Source: JBFXCS01 sp050181915 (GTDB taxonomy: Bacteria; Actinomycetota; Thermoleophilia; Miltoncostaeales; Miltoncostaeaceae). From it: 64,000 nucleotides of DNA. The notes below the pieces were generated by a model. The model did not search any database, was not told the DNA's origin, and was given only the letters and a program-made list of their open reading frames with translations. This document shows, piece after piece, positions 25,980 through 35,163 of this stretch (its first letter is position 1; every line of letters begins with the position of its first letter). The stretch is from contig JBFXCS010000003.1 of NCBI GenBank assembly GCA_050181915.1, positions 558,001-622,000 on the forward strand, in the 5' to 3' direction. Both the position numbers and the translations under genes were made by a program.

Positions 25980-27365
25980 GTGACGCGCCGCCTGGGCCGC
26001 GGGTGGGAGATCGCCGCCGTGCTCGCCGGCCTCGTCGCCGTCGCCGTCGCCGCCGGACGCGCGCCGGGCAGCCCGTCCGCCGAGTTCGACGAGGGCGTGT
26101 ACCTGGCGAGCGCCGACGCGCTGACGCGCGGCGCCGAGCTCGGCACCGACGTCTTCGCCTCCCAGCCGCCGCTCTTCTTCGCCGGCCTGCGCGCCCTGGA
26201 CGTCCTCACGGGGGGCGACGCGGCGCTCATCCGCATCTGCCTGGTGGCGGTCGCGCTGCTCGGGGTGCTGGCCGCCGCCGCCGTGGTGCGCCCGCTGGCG
26301 GGGCCGGCCGGCGCCTGCGCGGCGGTCGTCCTGGTGGGCCTGGCGCCCGCCCTGGTCGACCGCGCCGCCGTGGTCAGCGCCGACGTCCCCGCCGTCGCGC
26401 TCGGCCTCGGCGCCCTGGCCGCGGCGACCGCCTCCCCCCGGCGCCCCGCCCTGGCGGCCGTCGCCGGCGGGCTGGCCGCCGGCGCCGTGCTGGTGAAGCT
26501 GCTGGCCCTTCCCTTCGGCCTCGCGCTCGTCGCCGGCGCCGTCGCCCGCCGCGCGCCCGCCCGCGAGTGGCTGGCCGGCGGCGCCGGCGCGGCCGCCGTC
26601 GTCCTCGCCGTGCTCGCGCCGCTCGCCGGGCGCCTGGACGAGCTGTGGTACGGGGCGGTGGGCATCCGCGGCGCCGCCCGCGGTGTCGCGCTGGGCGGCG
26701 ACTCCGGCCTCGACCCGCTGCTGCTGACGGCGTTCGCCGGGCTCGCCCCGGCCCTCGCGGCGGCGGCCCTCGCCGGCGCCCGCGGCGGCCGCGGCTGGCT
26801 GGCGGCGCGCGCCCACCTCGTCGCCCTGCTCGCCGGGTCGCTGTGCCTGATCGCCCTTCAACGCCCGCTGTTCATCCATCACTGGGTCCTCGTCTCGGTC
26901 GCGGTGGGCCTGCTTGCGGCCTCGGCGGTGCCACCGCGCCCGCGCCCCGCGGCGGTGGCGGCCCTCGGCCTGGCGATGCTGCTGCTGGTGCCCCTGGCCG
27001 CGAGGGGCCGGGACCTGATGGATCCCGCCGAGCGGCGCGAGGCCGACCTGGTCGCGGCCGCCGTCCGCGGCGGCACCGCCCCGGCCGAGCCGGTGGTGAG
27101 CGACCTGCCGCTGATCCCGCTGGAGGCCGGCCGGAGGGCCGTGCCCCAGACGATCGACGCCTCGCTGGTGCGCGTCGGCAGCGGCGCGCTCGACCGGGCC
27201 GCCGTGCTGCGCGCCGCCGGCCGCGCCGGCGCCGTGGTGATCGGCCGCGCCTTCGCCGGCATCCCGGGGCTGCGCGGCGCGCTGTCGTCGCGCTTCCCCC
27301 GCGCCGTGGTGGTGTCCGGCGTCACGGTGCTGCTGCGCGGCTCGCCCCGGGCGTCCACCCGGTAG
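25980..27365 (+). CDS. Membrane glycosyltransferase, GT39/ArnT-like
   Basis: A 461-residue polytopic protein with about 10 hydrophobic helices. The first outward loop carries the acidic catalytic-type motif EFDEGVYLASADAL near residue 34, then SQPPLFF, both typical of GT-C enzymes of the PMT/ArnT group that use polyprenyl-phosphate sugars. A late loop has RPLFIHHWVLV. The acceptor is unknown. It is divergent from the sugar-epimerase operon. Its 3' 487 bp overlap the open frame of the opposite-strand GT39 gene. Confidence 0.8.
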   Translation: MTRRLGRGWEIAAVLAGLVAVAVAAGRAPGSPSAEFDEGVYLASADALTRGAELGTDVFASQPPLFFAGLRALDVLTGGDAALIRICLVAVALLGVLAAAAVVRPLAGPAGACAAVVLVGLAPALVDRAAVVSADVPAVALGLGALAAATASPRRPALAAVAGGLAAGAVLVKLLALPFGLALVAGAVARRAPAREWLAGGAGAAAVVLAVLAPLAGRLDELWYGAVGIRGAARGVALGGDSGLDPLLLTAFAGLAPALAAAALAGARGGRGWLAARAHLVALLAGSLCLIALQRPLFIHHWVLVSVAVGLLAASAVPPRPRPAAVAALGLAMLLLVPLAARGRDLMDPAERREADLVAAAVRGGTAPAEPVVSDLPLIPLEAGRRAVPQTIDASLVRVGSGALDRAAVLRAAGRAGAVVIGRAFAGIPGLRGALSSRFPRAVVVSGVTVLLRGSPRASTR

Positions 27366-28876
27366 AGCCTCACCATCTCGAGGCCGCGCACGCGCACCAC
27401 CAGCTCGGGCCTCGCGCGGCGGCCGAGCCAGTCGAACAGGGGACGGTTGCCGAGGGTGGTCTGCGACGGCTGCACGGCCACCAGGCGCACGTCCTCGGCG
27501 CGCAGCGCGCCCGGCCGCGGCGGCAGGTCCTCCACCGCCACGGCGCTCAGGCGCCCGCCCGACAGGAACCGCACCAGGGTCGGGTCGGCGGCGGCCACCC
27601 GCCCCGGCACGCCCCGCGCGACCATCGCCCGGACGGCCGCGCCCATGCCGAGGTTGCCGCCGGCGTCGTCGGGGGTCCAGTAGAGCGCCCGGTCGCTGCC
27701 GCCGCCCAGCGCGCTCACGTAGAGCATCGGGTAGGGCAGCGCCGCGGGCAGCGGCCAGCACAGCGACAGGGCCCCCGCCCCGGCCAGGGCCGTGGCCGGC
27801 GCCCGCTCCAGGCGCTCCCACGCGGCGGCCACCGCGGCGCCGCCCAGCAGCGCCAGGGCCGGCAGGGCCGGGGCGAGGTAGCGGGCGAAGCCGAAGGGTA
27901 CGGCCGAGATCACGGCGACGTAGCCGAGCCCCCAGCCCAGCAGCAGCAGATCGGAGCGCCGCCGCCGCGCCGCGGCCAGCCCGATGCCCGCGACCACCAG
28001 GGCGATCCACAGAGGCTGGGCCTTCAGCCCGAGGTAGAGCGCGTAGTACCAGACCGGCTTGCCGTCGAAGATCTCGCCGACGGCGCCGAAGCCGTGGGTC
28101 GGCACCAGGCTGTCGTCCGGCGGCGGGTCGCCCCGGGCCAGGCTGGTGGAGAAGTCGACCAGGAACCTCACCTGCGCGGGCCACAGCAGCAGCGGGTTGA
28201 GGGCGAGGTGGACCGCGAAGAAGGCGCCGATCGCGGGCAGGGCCCGGCGGCCGAGGCGCGGCGGCCGGGGACCCAGGCCCACCCGGCCCGCGACCCAGAT
28301 CAGGGGCAGCAGCGGCAGCGCCTCGTACTTCACCGCCACGGCCGCCCCGGCCAGCCCGGCGACCAGCGGCCAGCGCCGCGGCCGGCCCTCGGCGCCCAGC
28401 CACGCCAGGACCGCCCCGAGCGCCAGGGCGAGCATCAGGGTGTCCTCCTTGCCCACCCGGTCGATGGCCGCCGGGATCGTCCCCAGGGCCATCAGCCCGC
28501 CGGCCGCCCAGCCCGCCACGGGCCCCGCCAGGCGCCGGCCGATGAGCGTGACGAGCACGCAACAGGCGGCGCCGGCCAGGGCGTTCGGCAACCTCAGCGC
28601 GAAGGCGCCGTCGCCGAGGATCGACGTCGAGACGAGGGCGACGGCCTTGAAGAGCGCCGGGTGCTCGCCGTCGACGATCATGTCGCCGTGGCGCCACGCC
28701 TCCACCGCCTCGAGCTTGTGGTGCTCGGCCTGCACCAGGTCGGGCACGCCCAGCCCCGGCAGGCGCACCGCGAGGGCGGCGCCGGCGACGAGCAGCAGGC
28801 CCGCGACGGGGGCCTGCTGGTCGGAACGGAATGCGCGCACGCCCGCTCCGTCCCTCCCGGATCGGGGGATCGACAT
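26879..28876 (-). CDS. Membrane glycosyltransferase, PMT/GT39 family, with long antisense C-terminal overrun
   Basis: A 665-codon frame. Residues 1-510 are a GT-C glycosyltransferase: LVQAEHHKLEAVEAW acidic loop, VDGEHPALFK, a dozen helices and a soluble C-terminal part ending around VRGLEMVRLYRV near nucleotide 27355. From there the frame runs another 160 codons antisense to the plus-strand gene with Arg/Ser/Thr/Ala-rich sequence that looks like an antisense shadow. The natural stop may have been lost, or the protein really carries an odd tail. ATG 28876 is the start. Substrate is unknown. Confidence 0.75.
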   Translation of the reverse strand: MSIPRSGRDGAGVRAFRSDQQAPVAGLLLVAGAALAVRLPGLGVPDLVQAEHHKLEAVEAWRHGDMIVDGEHPALFKAVALVSTSILGDGAFALRLPNALAGAACCVLVTLIGRRLAGPVAGWAAGGLMALGTIPAAIDRVGKEDTLMLALALGAVLAWLGAEGRPRRWPLVAGLAGAAVAVKYEALPLLPLIWVAGRVGLGPRPPRLGRRALPAIGAFFAVHLALNPLLLWPAQVRFLVDFSTSLARGDPPPDDSLVPTHGFGAVGEIFDGKPVWYYALYLGLKAQPLWIALVVAGIGLAAARRRRSDLLLLGWGLGYVAVISAVPFGFARYLAPALPALALLGGAAVAAAWERLERAPATALAGAGALSLCWPLPAALPYPMLYVSALGGGSDRALYWTPDDAGGNLGMGAAVRAMVARGVPGRVAAADPTLVRFLSGGRLSAVAVEDLPPRPGALRAEDVRLVAVQPSQTTLGNRPLFDWLGRRARPELVVRVRGLEMVRLYRVDARGEPRSSTVTPDTTTARGKRDDSAPRSPGMPAKARPITTAPARPAARSTAARSSAPLPTRTSEASIVWGTALRPASSGISGRSLTTGSAGAVPPRTAAATRSASRRSAGSIRSRPLAARGTSSSIARPRAATAAGRGRGGTAEAASRPTATETRTQ

Positions 28877-28948
28877 GGCCGACCCGAGGGTCTCAGCCGC
28901 GCCCCCGGCGAGGGTTACGGCGCGGTGGAGGCGCCGTGAACGGCTGGG

Positions 28949-29833
28949 TCAGGCGGCGGGCGGCTCCGCGCGATCGCCGGCGGCGATCGCCCCACGGTAG
29001 TACGACCAGCACGCCATGGCGTCCTCGACCCGCTCCACCTCGTCGTCGAGGAACTCGCGGCGGTTGCGCTCCTCCCCCAGCGCGACGGCCGAGAAGTAGA
29101 GCGCCGCGAAGGCGCCGAGCGCGGTCGCCACCCTCACGAGCGCCTCCGTCACGACGACCTCCCGGCCGGAGATGCGCAGCGCCAGCAGCACGTTGGGCTC
29201 ACGGCCCACCCACTCCGCGGTGAGGCCGCGGTCGACGAGCGCCAGGCCGAAGAGGAAGAACGCGACGCCCACGGCGACCCCCACGGCCAGCACGCGCAGG
29301 GCGATCGCCTCCACCAGGGTCGCCGTGATGTTCGCCCGGGCCGCCCGGACCAGGGGCGGCCCGGCGGGGACCACCCCCCGCTCCACCAGCGGCCTCGCCG
29401 GCGTGCGGCGGGCGGCCTCGGCGAGACCCGGTCCGGCGGCGGGCGAGTAGAGGGCGCGCCTGTCGCGCCGCAGACCGACCGTGAGGATGAGCAGGGAGAG
29501 GAGGCCGAAGCCGGTGAGGACCGCGCCGTAGCGCCACCCCTCGAGGCGCCCGAAGGCCTGCCAGGTCTCCGACGCCATCGACAGGAAGAGCAGCACCGCG
29601 AGCAGGGGCGGCATCGCCCTCACCGCCACCGCCGCCGTGTCGGCCAGGCCCTCCAGGGCGCGCTGGCGGAAGCCGGTCACGAGGGATCGCCCCAGCAGCC
29701 GCAGCCAGCGCAGCGGGCCGTCGCGGGCGTCGTCGCCGGCGACCAGGTACGGCAGGCCCCGTGCGCGGAACCAGTCCTCGATCGCCCGGCGCTCGGCCGG
29801 CTCGATCGCGGCCGTTCGCGGCCGGTCGGTCAC
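28949..29833 (-). CDS. Hypothetical membrane protein
   Basis: A 294-residue protein with a charged N-terminal segment of about 50 residues, two hydrophobic helices near 72-90 and 103-120, a loop of about 55 residues, then two further helices near 178-200 and 225-245. The C-terminal tail is acidic with one Cys. No family is recognised. GTG 29833 overlaps the stop of the metallophosphoesterase gene, so the two are translationally coupled. A role together with that phosphoesterase is possible but unsupported. Confidence 0.7.
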   Translation of the reverse strand: MTDRPRTAAIEPAERRAIEDWFRARGLPYLVAGDDARDGPLRWLRLLGRSLVTGFRQRALEGLADTAAVAVRAMPPLLAVLLFLSMASETWQAFGRLEGWRYGAVLTGFGLLSLLILTVGLRRDRRALYSPAAGPGLAEAARRTPARPLVERGVVPAGPPLVRAARANITATLVEAIALRVLAVGVAVGVAFFLFGLALVDRGLTAEWVGREPNVLLALRISGREVVVTEALVRVATALGAFAALYFSAVALGEERNRREFLDDEVERVEDAMACWSYYRGAIAAGDRAEPPAA

Positions 29834-30474
29834 CGCCGCTCCACGATGGGCCGCCGCAGGGGGATGGCGCGCGCCTGCACGCCGGACGGCCCCACCTCGA
29901 TCATCCCCACCGCCGGGGCGCGGGCCTCGGGGGCCAGGCCGCTGCGGTAGCGCCGGTAGGCGGCGCGGCGGGGACCGCTCCAGCGGAAGCGCGGGTCGTG
30001 CTCGGCCGAGTACACCGAGCCGGGCGAGAAGACGAGGGCGCCGCGCACCATGCGCCGGATCGGCATGTGCAGGTGCCCCACCACCACGATGTCGACGTCG
30101 CGGAAGCGCCGCCTCATGTGCCCGTGGAAGCCCAGCAGGCGCGGCCGGCCGCCGGCGACCGACCAGGCGATGGCCGGCAGCTCCACCGCCGCGGCGCGCG
30201 ATCCGTGGGTGAGGCCGATGCGGGCGCCCCCGACGCGCACCACGATGTCGCGCGGCAGGTGGTCGAGCCCGGGGCCGCGGTCGTGGTTGCCCTTCACCGC
30301 GACGACCGGCGCCACCTCCCGCAGCTCCTCCAGCACCGACGGGTCGGCCACGTCGCCGGCGTGGAGGATCAGGTCGGCGCCCTCCATCAGCTCCAGCACC
30401 TCCGGCGGCAGGCGGGGCAGGAACTCGCCCACGTGCGTGTCGGCGACCACCCCGACGCGCATCCGCCGATCCAT
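29830..30474 (-). CDS. Metallophosphoesterase (YfcE/MJ0936-like phosphodiesterase)
   Basis: A 214-residue calcineurin-fold enzyme with the full metal-binding set: DTH near residue 12, HAGDV, KGNHD, LTHG and GHLH. Small bacterial members of this group hydrolyse phosphodiesters; the natural substrate here is unknown. The C-terminus, about 45 residues longer than the minimal fold, ends in an Arg-rich segment. ATG 30474 is 6 bp after the fabI stop, with AGGAG overlapping that stop; M5 at 30462 is an alternative. The downstream membrane protein gene overlaps by 4 bp. Confidence 0.9.
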   Translation of the reverse strand: MDRRMRVGVVADTHVGEFLPRLPPEVLELMEGADLILHAGDVADPSVLEELREVAPVVAVKGNHDRGPGLDHLPRDIVVRVGGARIGLTHGSRAAAVELPAIAWSVAGGRPRLLGFHGHMRRRFRDVDIVVVGHLHMPIRRMVRGALVFSPGSVYSAEHDPRFRWSGPRRAAYRRYRSGLAPEARAPAVGMIEVGPSGVQARAIPLRRPIVERR

Positions 30475-30480
30475 GGGCTC

Positions 30481-31263
30481 CTAGAAGCCCATGGCGTGGA
30501 AGCCGGCGTCGACGAAGATGGTCTCGCCGGTGACGCTGGCCGACAGGGGCGAGGCGAGGTACAGGGCGGTGTCGCCCACCTCGTCGGCGGTGATGTCGCG
30601 GCGCAGCGGGGTGCGCTCGGCGGCCTTCTCGGCCATGGTGCCGAAGCCGGGGATGCCGCGGGCGGCCAGCGTGCGCACCGGGCCGGCCGAGATGGCGTTG
30701 ACGCGCACGCCGGCCTCGCCGAGGTCCCAGGCGAGGTAGCGCACGATCGACTCGAGGGCCGACTTGGCCACGCCCATCACGTTGTAGCCGGGCACGGCGC
30801 GGTCGGCGGCGATGTACGACAGCGTCATGATCGACCCGCCGCCGCGGGCGCGCAGGTGGGGCTCGGCGGCGCGGGCGAGGGCGGCGAGCGAGTAGGCCGA
30901 CACGTCGAGCGCGAGGTGGAAGCCCTCGCGGCCGGTGTCGATGAAGCGGCCGCCCAGGTCGTCGGCGTTGGCGAAGGCGACGGCGTGCACGACGGTGTCG
31001 ATGCCCCCGCCCAGCAGCCCGGCGGCGGCGGCGACGCTCGACGCGATCTGGTCGTCGTCCTGGACGTCGAGGGGCAGCACCCCCGCGCCGTTCGCAAGCT
31101 GGTCGTGCAGCTTGCGCACCTCGCCCTCGGTGCGCTCGTTCTGGTACGTCAGCACCAGTCGCTGACCCGCCTCGTCCAGCTTGCGCGCGATCGCCCAGGC
31201 GATGCTGCGCTTGTTCGCGACGCCCACCACCAGGCCGCCGGTACCGGAGAGAAGCTCGGGCAC
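30481..31263 (-). CDS. fabI: Enoyl-[acyl-carrier-protein] reductase (NADH)
   Basis: Last reduction step of type II fatty acid elongation. The 260-residue SDR shows the FabI-type nucleotide site (VVGVANKRSIAWAIA), the catalytic Tyr-x6-Lys in PGYNVMGVAKSALE and the C-terminal DEVGDTALYLASPLSASVTGE. GTG 31263 follows GGGGGG with 6-nt spacing. FabI-type enzymes are the target of triclosan and, as InhA, of isoniazid. A TAGCGT at 31325-31330 on the minus strand is a plausible -10 box with a leader of about 55 nt. Confidence 0.95.
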   Translation of the reverse strand: MPELLSGTGGLVVGVANKRSIAWAIARKLDEAGQRLVLTYQNERTEGEVRKLHDQLANGAGVLPLDVQDDDQIASSVAAAAGLLGGGIDTVVHAVAFANADDLGGRFIDTGREGFHLALDVSAYSLAALARAAEPHLRARGGGSIMTLSYIAADRAVPGYNVMGVAKSALESIVRYLAWDLGEAGVRVNAISAGPVRTLAARGIPGFGTMAEKAAERTPLRRDITADEVGDTALYLASPLSASVTGETIFVDAGFHAMGF

Positions 31264-31380
31264 GGTCCCCCCATCCTGTCTGCGCGCGGGGGTGACGACC
31301 ATCCCCGCATCCGGAACGGGCGGCACGCTACCACCTCGCGGAGCTTGCGCCCGACCCTGCGCGGCGCCAGCATCGCCCGG

Positions 31381-32796
31381 ATGCGTCGCCTCATCGTCGC
31401 CGCCGTCGCCTGCTGCGCCTTCCTCGCCGCCGCGGGCACCGCCCTGGGCCACGCCTACCTGATCTCGTCCCAGCCGGCCTCCGACGCGAAGCTGAGCGCG
31501 GCGCCCACCGAGGTGACGATGACCTTCAGCGAGTCGGTGGAGATCCTGCGGCCGACCGACGTGGACGTGGTGGACGGCACCGGCCGCAACGTCACGGCCG
31601 GGGAGCCGAGCAACCGCCCGGACAAGCGCGTCGTCACCATCCCCCTGAAGAGTGGCCTCGGCGAGGGCACCTACACGGTGAGGTACCAGATCCTGTCCGC
31701 CGACTCGCACGTCGTGCGCGGGCTGGTGCGCTTCGGCATCGGCCCGGGCGATCTCGCTCCCCCCTACCTGGGCGGGTCGACCGGGGCGGGGCCGTCCGAG
31801 TCGGGCGCGTGGAGCGTGAGCTCGCGCTTCTTCGAGATCGTCGGCCTGGGCGGGCTCATCGGCCTGCTGGCCTTCCGGCGCCTGGTGTGGGCGCCCGCCC
31901 TGAGCGGGGCGCGCGACCTGGCGGGCGCGCACGGCGACGCCGCGCGCGCCTGGATGCGCGACGCCTTCTGGGTGGGCTTCGGCGTGCTGGCGGTCGGCTC
32001 GATGATCGCCGAGGGCTACCTGGTGGTGGTGCAGAGCGCCAGCGTGCTCGGGGTGGGAGTGGGGGACGCCCTGAGGGATGCGAGCGGCATCAGCCAGGTG
32101 CTCGGCGACACCCGCTTCGGCGGCCTGGTGCAGCTGCGCGGCGCGCTGCTGTTCGCGCTCTTCGCCTCCGGGGCGGTGCTGTTCATGCGCGAGTACGGCA
32201 GCACCGGGTCGCCGCGCCCGGCGGCGGCCCGCGGGGGCGAGCTGCCGACGGTCCTGATGGCCGGCCTGGTGCTCGCGGTGATCGGCGTGGTGTCCGCCCA
32301 GGGCCACGCGAGCGTCGCCACCTACCCGCCGCTCCAGGTGGGCGCGCAGCTCGTGCACATCGCCGGCACCGGCGTGTGGCTCACGGGGCTCCTGATGGTC
32401 GCGGTCGCGACCGTGCGGCTGCCCCGGCTCGCCCCGTCCGGCGGGGCGGCGCTCGCGGCGCGCGTGCTGACCCGCTTCTCGCTGGTCGCCACCGCGGCGA
32501 TCACGCTCATCATCGTGACCGGGGTGATCCGGGCGATCACCGAGCTGGACGACCCCACCGACCTGTGGCAGACCGGCTACGGGCGCAGCATCGTCTACAA
32601 GACGGCGCTGCTGGCGCCCATCGCCCTGCTCGCCTTCTCCAACCGGCGCATCGTCGCCGCCCTCCGCGACGTCGCGCGCCCCAACCGGGCGACGCTGCGC
32701 CGGGTGCGGCTGCTGGTGGGGGCGGAGCTGGTCGTGGGTTTGGCGATCGTGGTCGTCGCCGCCCTTCTCGCCGGCCAGGTCCCGCGCCCCTCCTGA
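31381..32796 (+). CDS. CopC-CopD fusion protein (copper resistance/uptake)
   Basis: A 471-residue fusion. A signal peptide (about residues 1-24) is followed by a CopC beta-domain beginning directly with the copper-binding His (GHAYLISSQPASDAKL) and containing the second site in SADSHVVRGLVRF. After a Gly/Ser linker near residue 135, about eight membrane helices form CopD, with a His in AQLVHIAGTGVWLTGLL. CopC binds Cu(II) outside the membrane and CopD is thought to pass copper inward. The fused YcnJ-like form is common in Gram-positives. No copper regulator is adjacent. Confidence 0.9.
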   Translation: MRRLIVAAVACCAFLAAAGTALGHAYLISSQPASDAKLSAAPTEVTMTFSESVEILRPTDVDVVDGTGRNVTAGEPSNRPDKRVVTIPLKSGLGEGTYTVRYQILSADSHVVRGLVRFGIGPGDLAPPYLGGSTGAGPSESGAWSVSSRFFEIVGLGGLIGLLAFRRLVWAPALSGARDLAGAHGDAARAWMRDAFWVGFGVLAVGSMIAEGYLVVVQSASVLGVGVGDALRDASGISQVLGDTRFGGLVQLRGALLFALFASGAVLFMREYGSTGSPRPAAARGGELPTVLMAGLVLAVIGVVSAQGHASVATYPPLQVGAQLVHIAGTGVWLTGLLMVAVATVRLPRLAPSGGAALAARVLTRFSLVATAAITLIIVTGVIRAITELDDPTDLWQTGYGRSIVYKTALLAPIALLAFSNRRIVAALRDVARPNRATLRRVRLLVGAELVVGLAIVVVAALLAGQVPRPS

Positions 32797-32831
32797 CCGG
32801 CCGGGCGGGCGCGGGAACCGCACCATTCCTC

Positions 32832-32837
32832 TAGTCT
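32832..32837 (+). promoter_or_regulatory. Candidate -10 element of the malate synthase gene
   Basis: TAGTCT, giving a leader of about 75-80 nt before the ATG at 32919, which is preceded by an AGGAAAGG ribosome site. Confidence 0.4.
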
Positions 32838-32918
32838 GGACGTCCCCGCCGACCCGGCGGCGCGGCGTCGTGCGCCGGAACGGCAGGCCACGCATCGAGG
32901 AAAGGTGTCCCGCGAGTC

Positions 32919-34511
32919 ATGAGCACCATCAGCGCACCGGAGGGAGTCGAGATCACAGGCGAGGTCTCGGCCGAGGCGGCCGAGATCCTCACGCCCGAGG
33001 CCATCGCGCTCGTCGCGAAGCTGCACCGCCAGTTCCAGCCCAGGCGGGCCGAGCTGCTGGCCGCCCGCGTGGAGCGGGCCGCGAGGCTCGACGGCGGCGT
33101 ACTCCCCGACTTCCTGCCGGAGACCGCACACATCCGCGAGGACCCCAGCTGGAAGGTCGCGCCGGCGCCCGCCGACCTGCAGGACCGCCGCGCCGAGATC
33201 ACCGGGCCGGTCGACCGCAAGATGATCATCAACGCGCTCAACTCGGGCGCCAAGGTGTTCATGTCCGACTTCGAGGACTCGAACACGCCCACCTGGGAGA
33301 ACACCATCCAGGGGCAGATCAACCTGCGCGACGCGGTGAACGGCACGATCTCCTTCTCGAGCGGCGGCAAGGACTACAGCCTCAACGACGAGATCGCGAC
33401 GCTGCTGGTGCGGCCGCGCGGCTGGCACCTCGACGAGAAGCACTTCCTCGTCGACGGGCAGCCGGTGTCGGCGGGCATCTTCGACCTCGCGCTGTACACC
33501 TTCCACAACGCGAAGACGAAGCTCGCCCAGGGCTCCGGGCCGTACTTCTACCTGCCCAAGCTGGAGAGCCACCTCGAGGCGCGCCTCTGGAACGACATCT
33601 TCGTCGTGATCCAGGACGAGATCGGCATCCCGCAGGGCTCCATCCGCGCGACGGTCCTGATCGAGACGATCCTCGCCGCCTTCGAGATGGAGGAGATCCT
33701 CTACGAGCTGCGCGACCACTCCGCCGGCCTCAACTGCGGACGCTGGGACTACATCTTCAGCGTCATCAAGAAGTTCCGCAGCCGGCCGGACTTCGTGCTC
33801 GCCGACCGCGCGCTGGTCACCATGACCACGCACTTCATGAACTCGTACTCGCTGCTGGCGATCAAGACCTGCCACCGCCGCGGCGCCCACGCGATCGGCG
33901 GCATGGCGGCCCAGATCCCGATCAAGAACGACCCGGTGGCGAACGAGGAGGCCCTGGCGAAGGTCCGGGCCGACAAGGAGCGCGAGGCGAGCAACGGCCA
34001 CGACGGCACCTGGGTGGCCCACCCGGGCCTGGTGCCGATCGCGGTCGAGGCCTTCGACGCGGTCATGCCGGGCCCCAACCAGCTCGACAAGATCCCGGAC
34101 GTCGAGATCACGGCGAAGGACCTGCTCGACTTCGGCCCGGTCGGCCCGATCACCGAGGCCGGCCTGCGGCTGAACGTGAGCGTCGGCATCCAGTACCTGG
34201 GCGCCTGGCTCAACGGCATCGGCTGCGTGCCCATCAACAACCTGATGGAGGACGCCGCCACCGCCGAGATCAGCCGCAGCCAGGTGTGGCAGTGGATCCA
34301 CAGCGACAAGGGCGTGCTGGACGACGGCCGCGCGATCGACGCCGAGCTGTTCCGCGCCATCGTGGCCGAGGAGCTGGAGAAGATCCACGGCCGGTACCCG
34401 GAGAACCTGCACTCGTTCTTCGACCGCGCCGCCGCGCTGTTCGACCAGATCTCCACCTCCGACGGGTTCGTCGACTTCCTGACGCTGCCGGCGTACGAGC
34501 TGATCGACTGA
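32919..34511 (+). CDS. aceB: Malate synthase A
   Basis: Condenses glyoxylate and acetyl-CoA to malate in the glyoxylate bypass. The 530-residue length matches isoform A. Characteristic blocks are NSGAKVFMSDFEDSNTPTW near residue 105, RPRGWHLDEKH, FYLPKLESHLEARLWND, ATVLIETILAAFEMEE (with the catalytic-region Glu) and GLNCGRWDYIFS. No isocitrate lyase gene is in the window. Followed by a perfect 15-bp hairpin. It allows growth on acetate or fatty acids. Confidence 0.96.
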   Translation: MSTISAPEGVEITGEVSAEAAEILTPEAIALVAKLHRQFQPRRAELLAARVERAARLDGGVLPDFLPETAHIREDPSWKVAPAPADLQDRRAEITGPVDRKMIINALNSGAKVFMSDFEDSNTPTWENTIQGQINLRDAVNGTISFSSGGKDYSLNDEIATLLVRPRGWHLDEKHFLVDGQPVSAGIFDLALYTFHNAKTKLAQGSGPYFYLPKLESHLEARLWNDIFVVIQDEIGIPQGSIRATVLIETILAAFEMEEILYELRDHSAGLNCGRWDYIFSVIKKFRSRPDFVLADRALVTMTTHFMNSYSLLAIKTCHRRGAHAIGGMAAQIPIKNDPVANEEALAKVRADKEREASNGHDGTWVAHPGLVPIAVEAFDAVMPGPNQLDKIPDVEITAKDLLDFGPVGPITEAGLRLNVSVGIQYLGAWLNGIGCVPINNLMEDAATAEISRSQVWQWIHSDKGVLDDGRAIDAELFRAIVAEELEKIHGRYPENLHSFFDRAAALFDQISTSDGFVDFLTLPAYELID

Positions 34512-34519
34512 CGCGCCTC

Positions 34520-34553
34520 GTCCTTCCCCCCGCCGTCCGGCGGGGGGAAGGAC
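34520..34553 (+). terminator. Perfect 15-bp hairpin after malate synthase
   Basis: GTCCTTCCCCCCGCC (34520-34534), loop GTCC, GGCGGGGGGAAGGAC (34539-34553). It begins 9 bp after the aceB stop. It lacks a T-run, as is common for terminators in GC-rich actinobacteria. Confidence 0.75.
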
Positions 34554-34644
34554 CGCGTCCGGCCGGGTCCGGATGTCGCGGCGACGACCACCCGGCGTCC
34601 CCGCCCCGGGACGCGTTTCGCCGCCGGGGGAGTCGACACCCCCG

Positions 34645-35163
34645 ATGATCGGCGCCACCGACGACCTCTCCCTGGTCGCCCGCGCACGCGACGGGTCGCC
34701 CGACGCGGCCGTCGAGCTGTTCGAGCGCCATTGGCCCGCCGCCTGCCGGGTCGCCTACGCGATGTGCGGCAGCCGCGCGACGGCCGAGGACGCCGCCCAG
34801 GACGCCTTCACCCGCGCCTTCGCCCGCCTCGGCCAGTTCCGCGGCGACCGCTTCGAGGCCTGGCTGATGCGCATCGTCGTGAACCGCGCTCGCGACCTGG
34901 TGCGCCGCGACCGGCGGTTCCTGCCGCTGGCGCGGGCCGAGGAGATGGGCCGCTGGGACGAGGTCGACCTGCCCGACCGCGCCCTCGCCGCCGCGGTCCG
35001 CGCCCTGCCCGCCGACCGCCGCGACGCCGTGGTAATGCGCTACTGGCTCGACTACTCGCCGCCGGAGATCGCCGATCTGCTCGACGTGCCGGTGGGCACG
35101 GTCAACTCGCGCCTGGCGCGCGCCCTGAAGGAGCTGCGCGCCCGATTGGAGGACCCGCGATGA
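34645..35163 (+). CDS. RNA polymerase ECF sigma factor
   Basis: A 172-residue sigma-70 family protein with region 2 (RVAYAMCGSRATAEDAAQDAFTRAF type) and region 4 (RRDAVVMRYWLDYSPPEIADLLDVPVGTVNSRLARAL type). Region 3 is absent, which marks the ECF group. I choose ATG 34645 (MIGATDD); an in-frame ATG at 34573 would add 24 Pro/Arg-rich residues. The stop overlaps the ATG of a membrane protein gene, the usual position of the cognate anti-sigma factor. Confidence 0.9.
   Translation: MIGATDDLSLVARARDGSPDAAVELFERHWPAACRVAYAMCGSRATAEDAAQDAFTRAFARLGQFRGDRFEAWLMRIVVNRARDLVRRDRRFLPLARAEEMGRWDEVDLPDRALAAAVRALPADRRDAVVMRYWLDYSPPEIADLLDVPVGTVNSRLARALKELRARLEDPR

Noticed and set aside
24996..28697. A 1233-codon minus-strand open frame spanning several genes
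   Set aside because: Only the last 313 codons (the epimerase) are coding; the rest runs antisense to or out of frame with two glycosyltransferase genes and is Arg/Gly/Ala rich.
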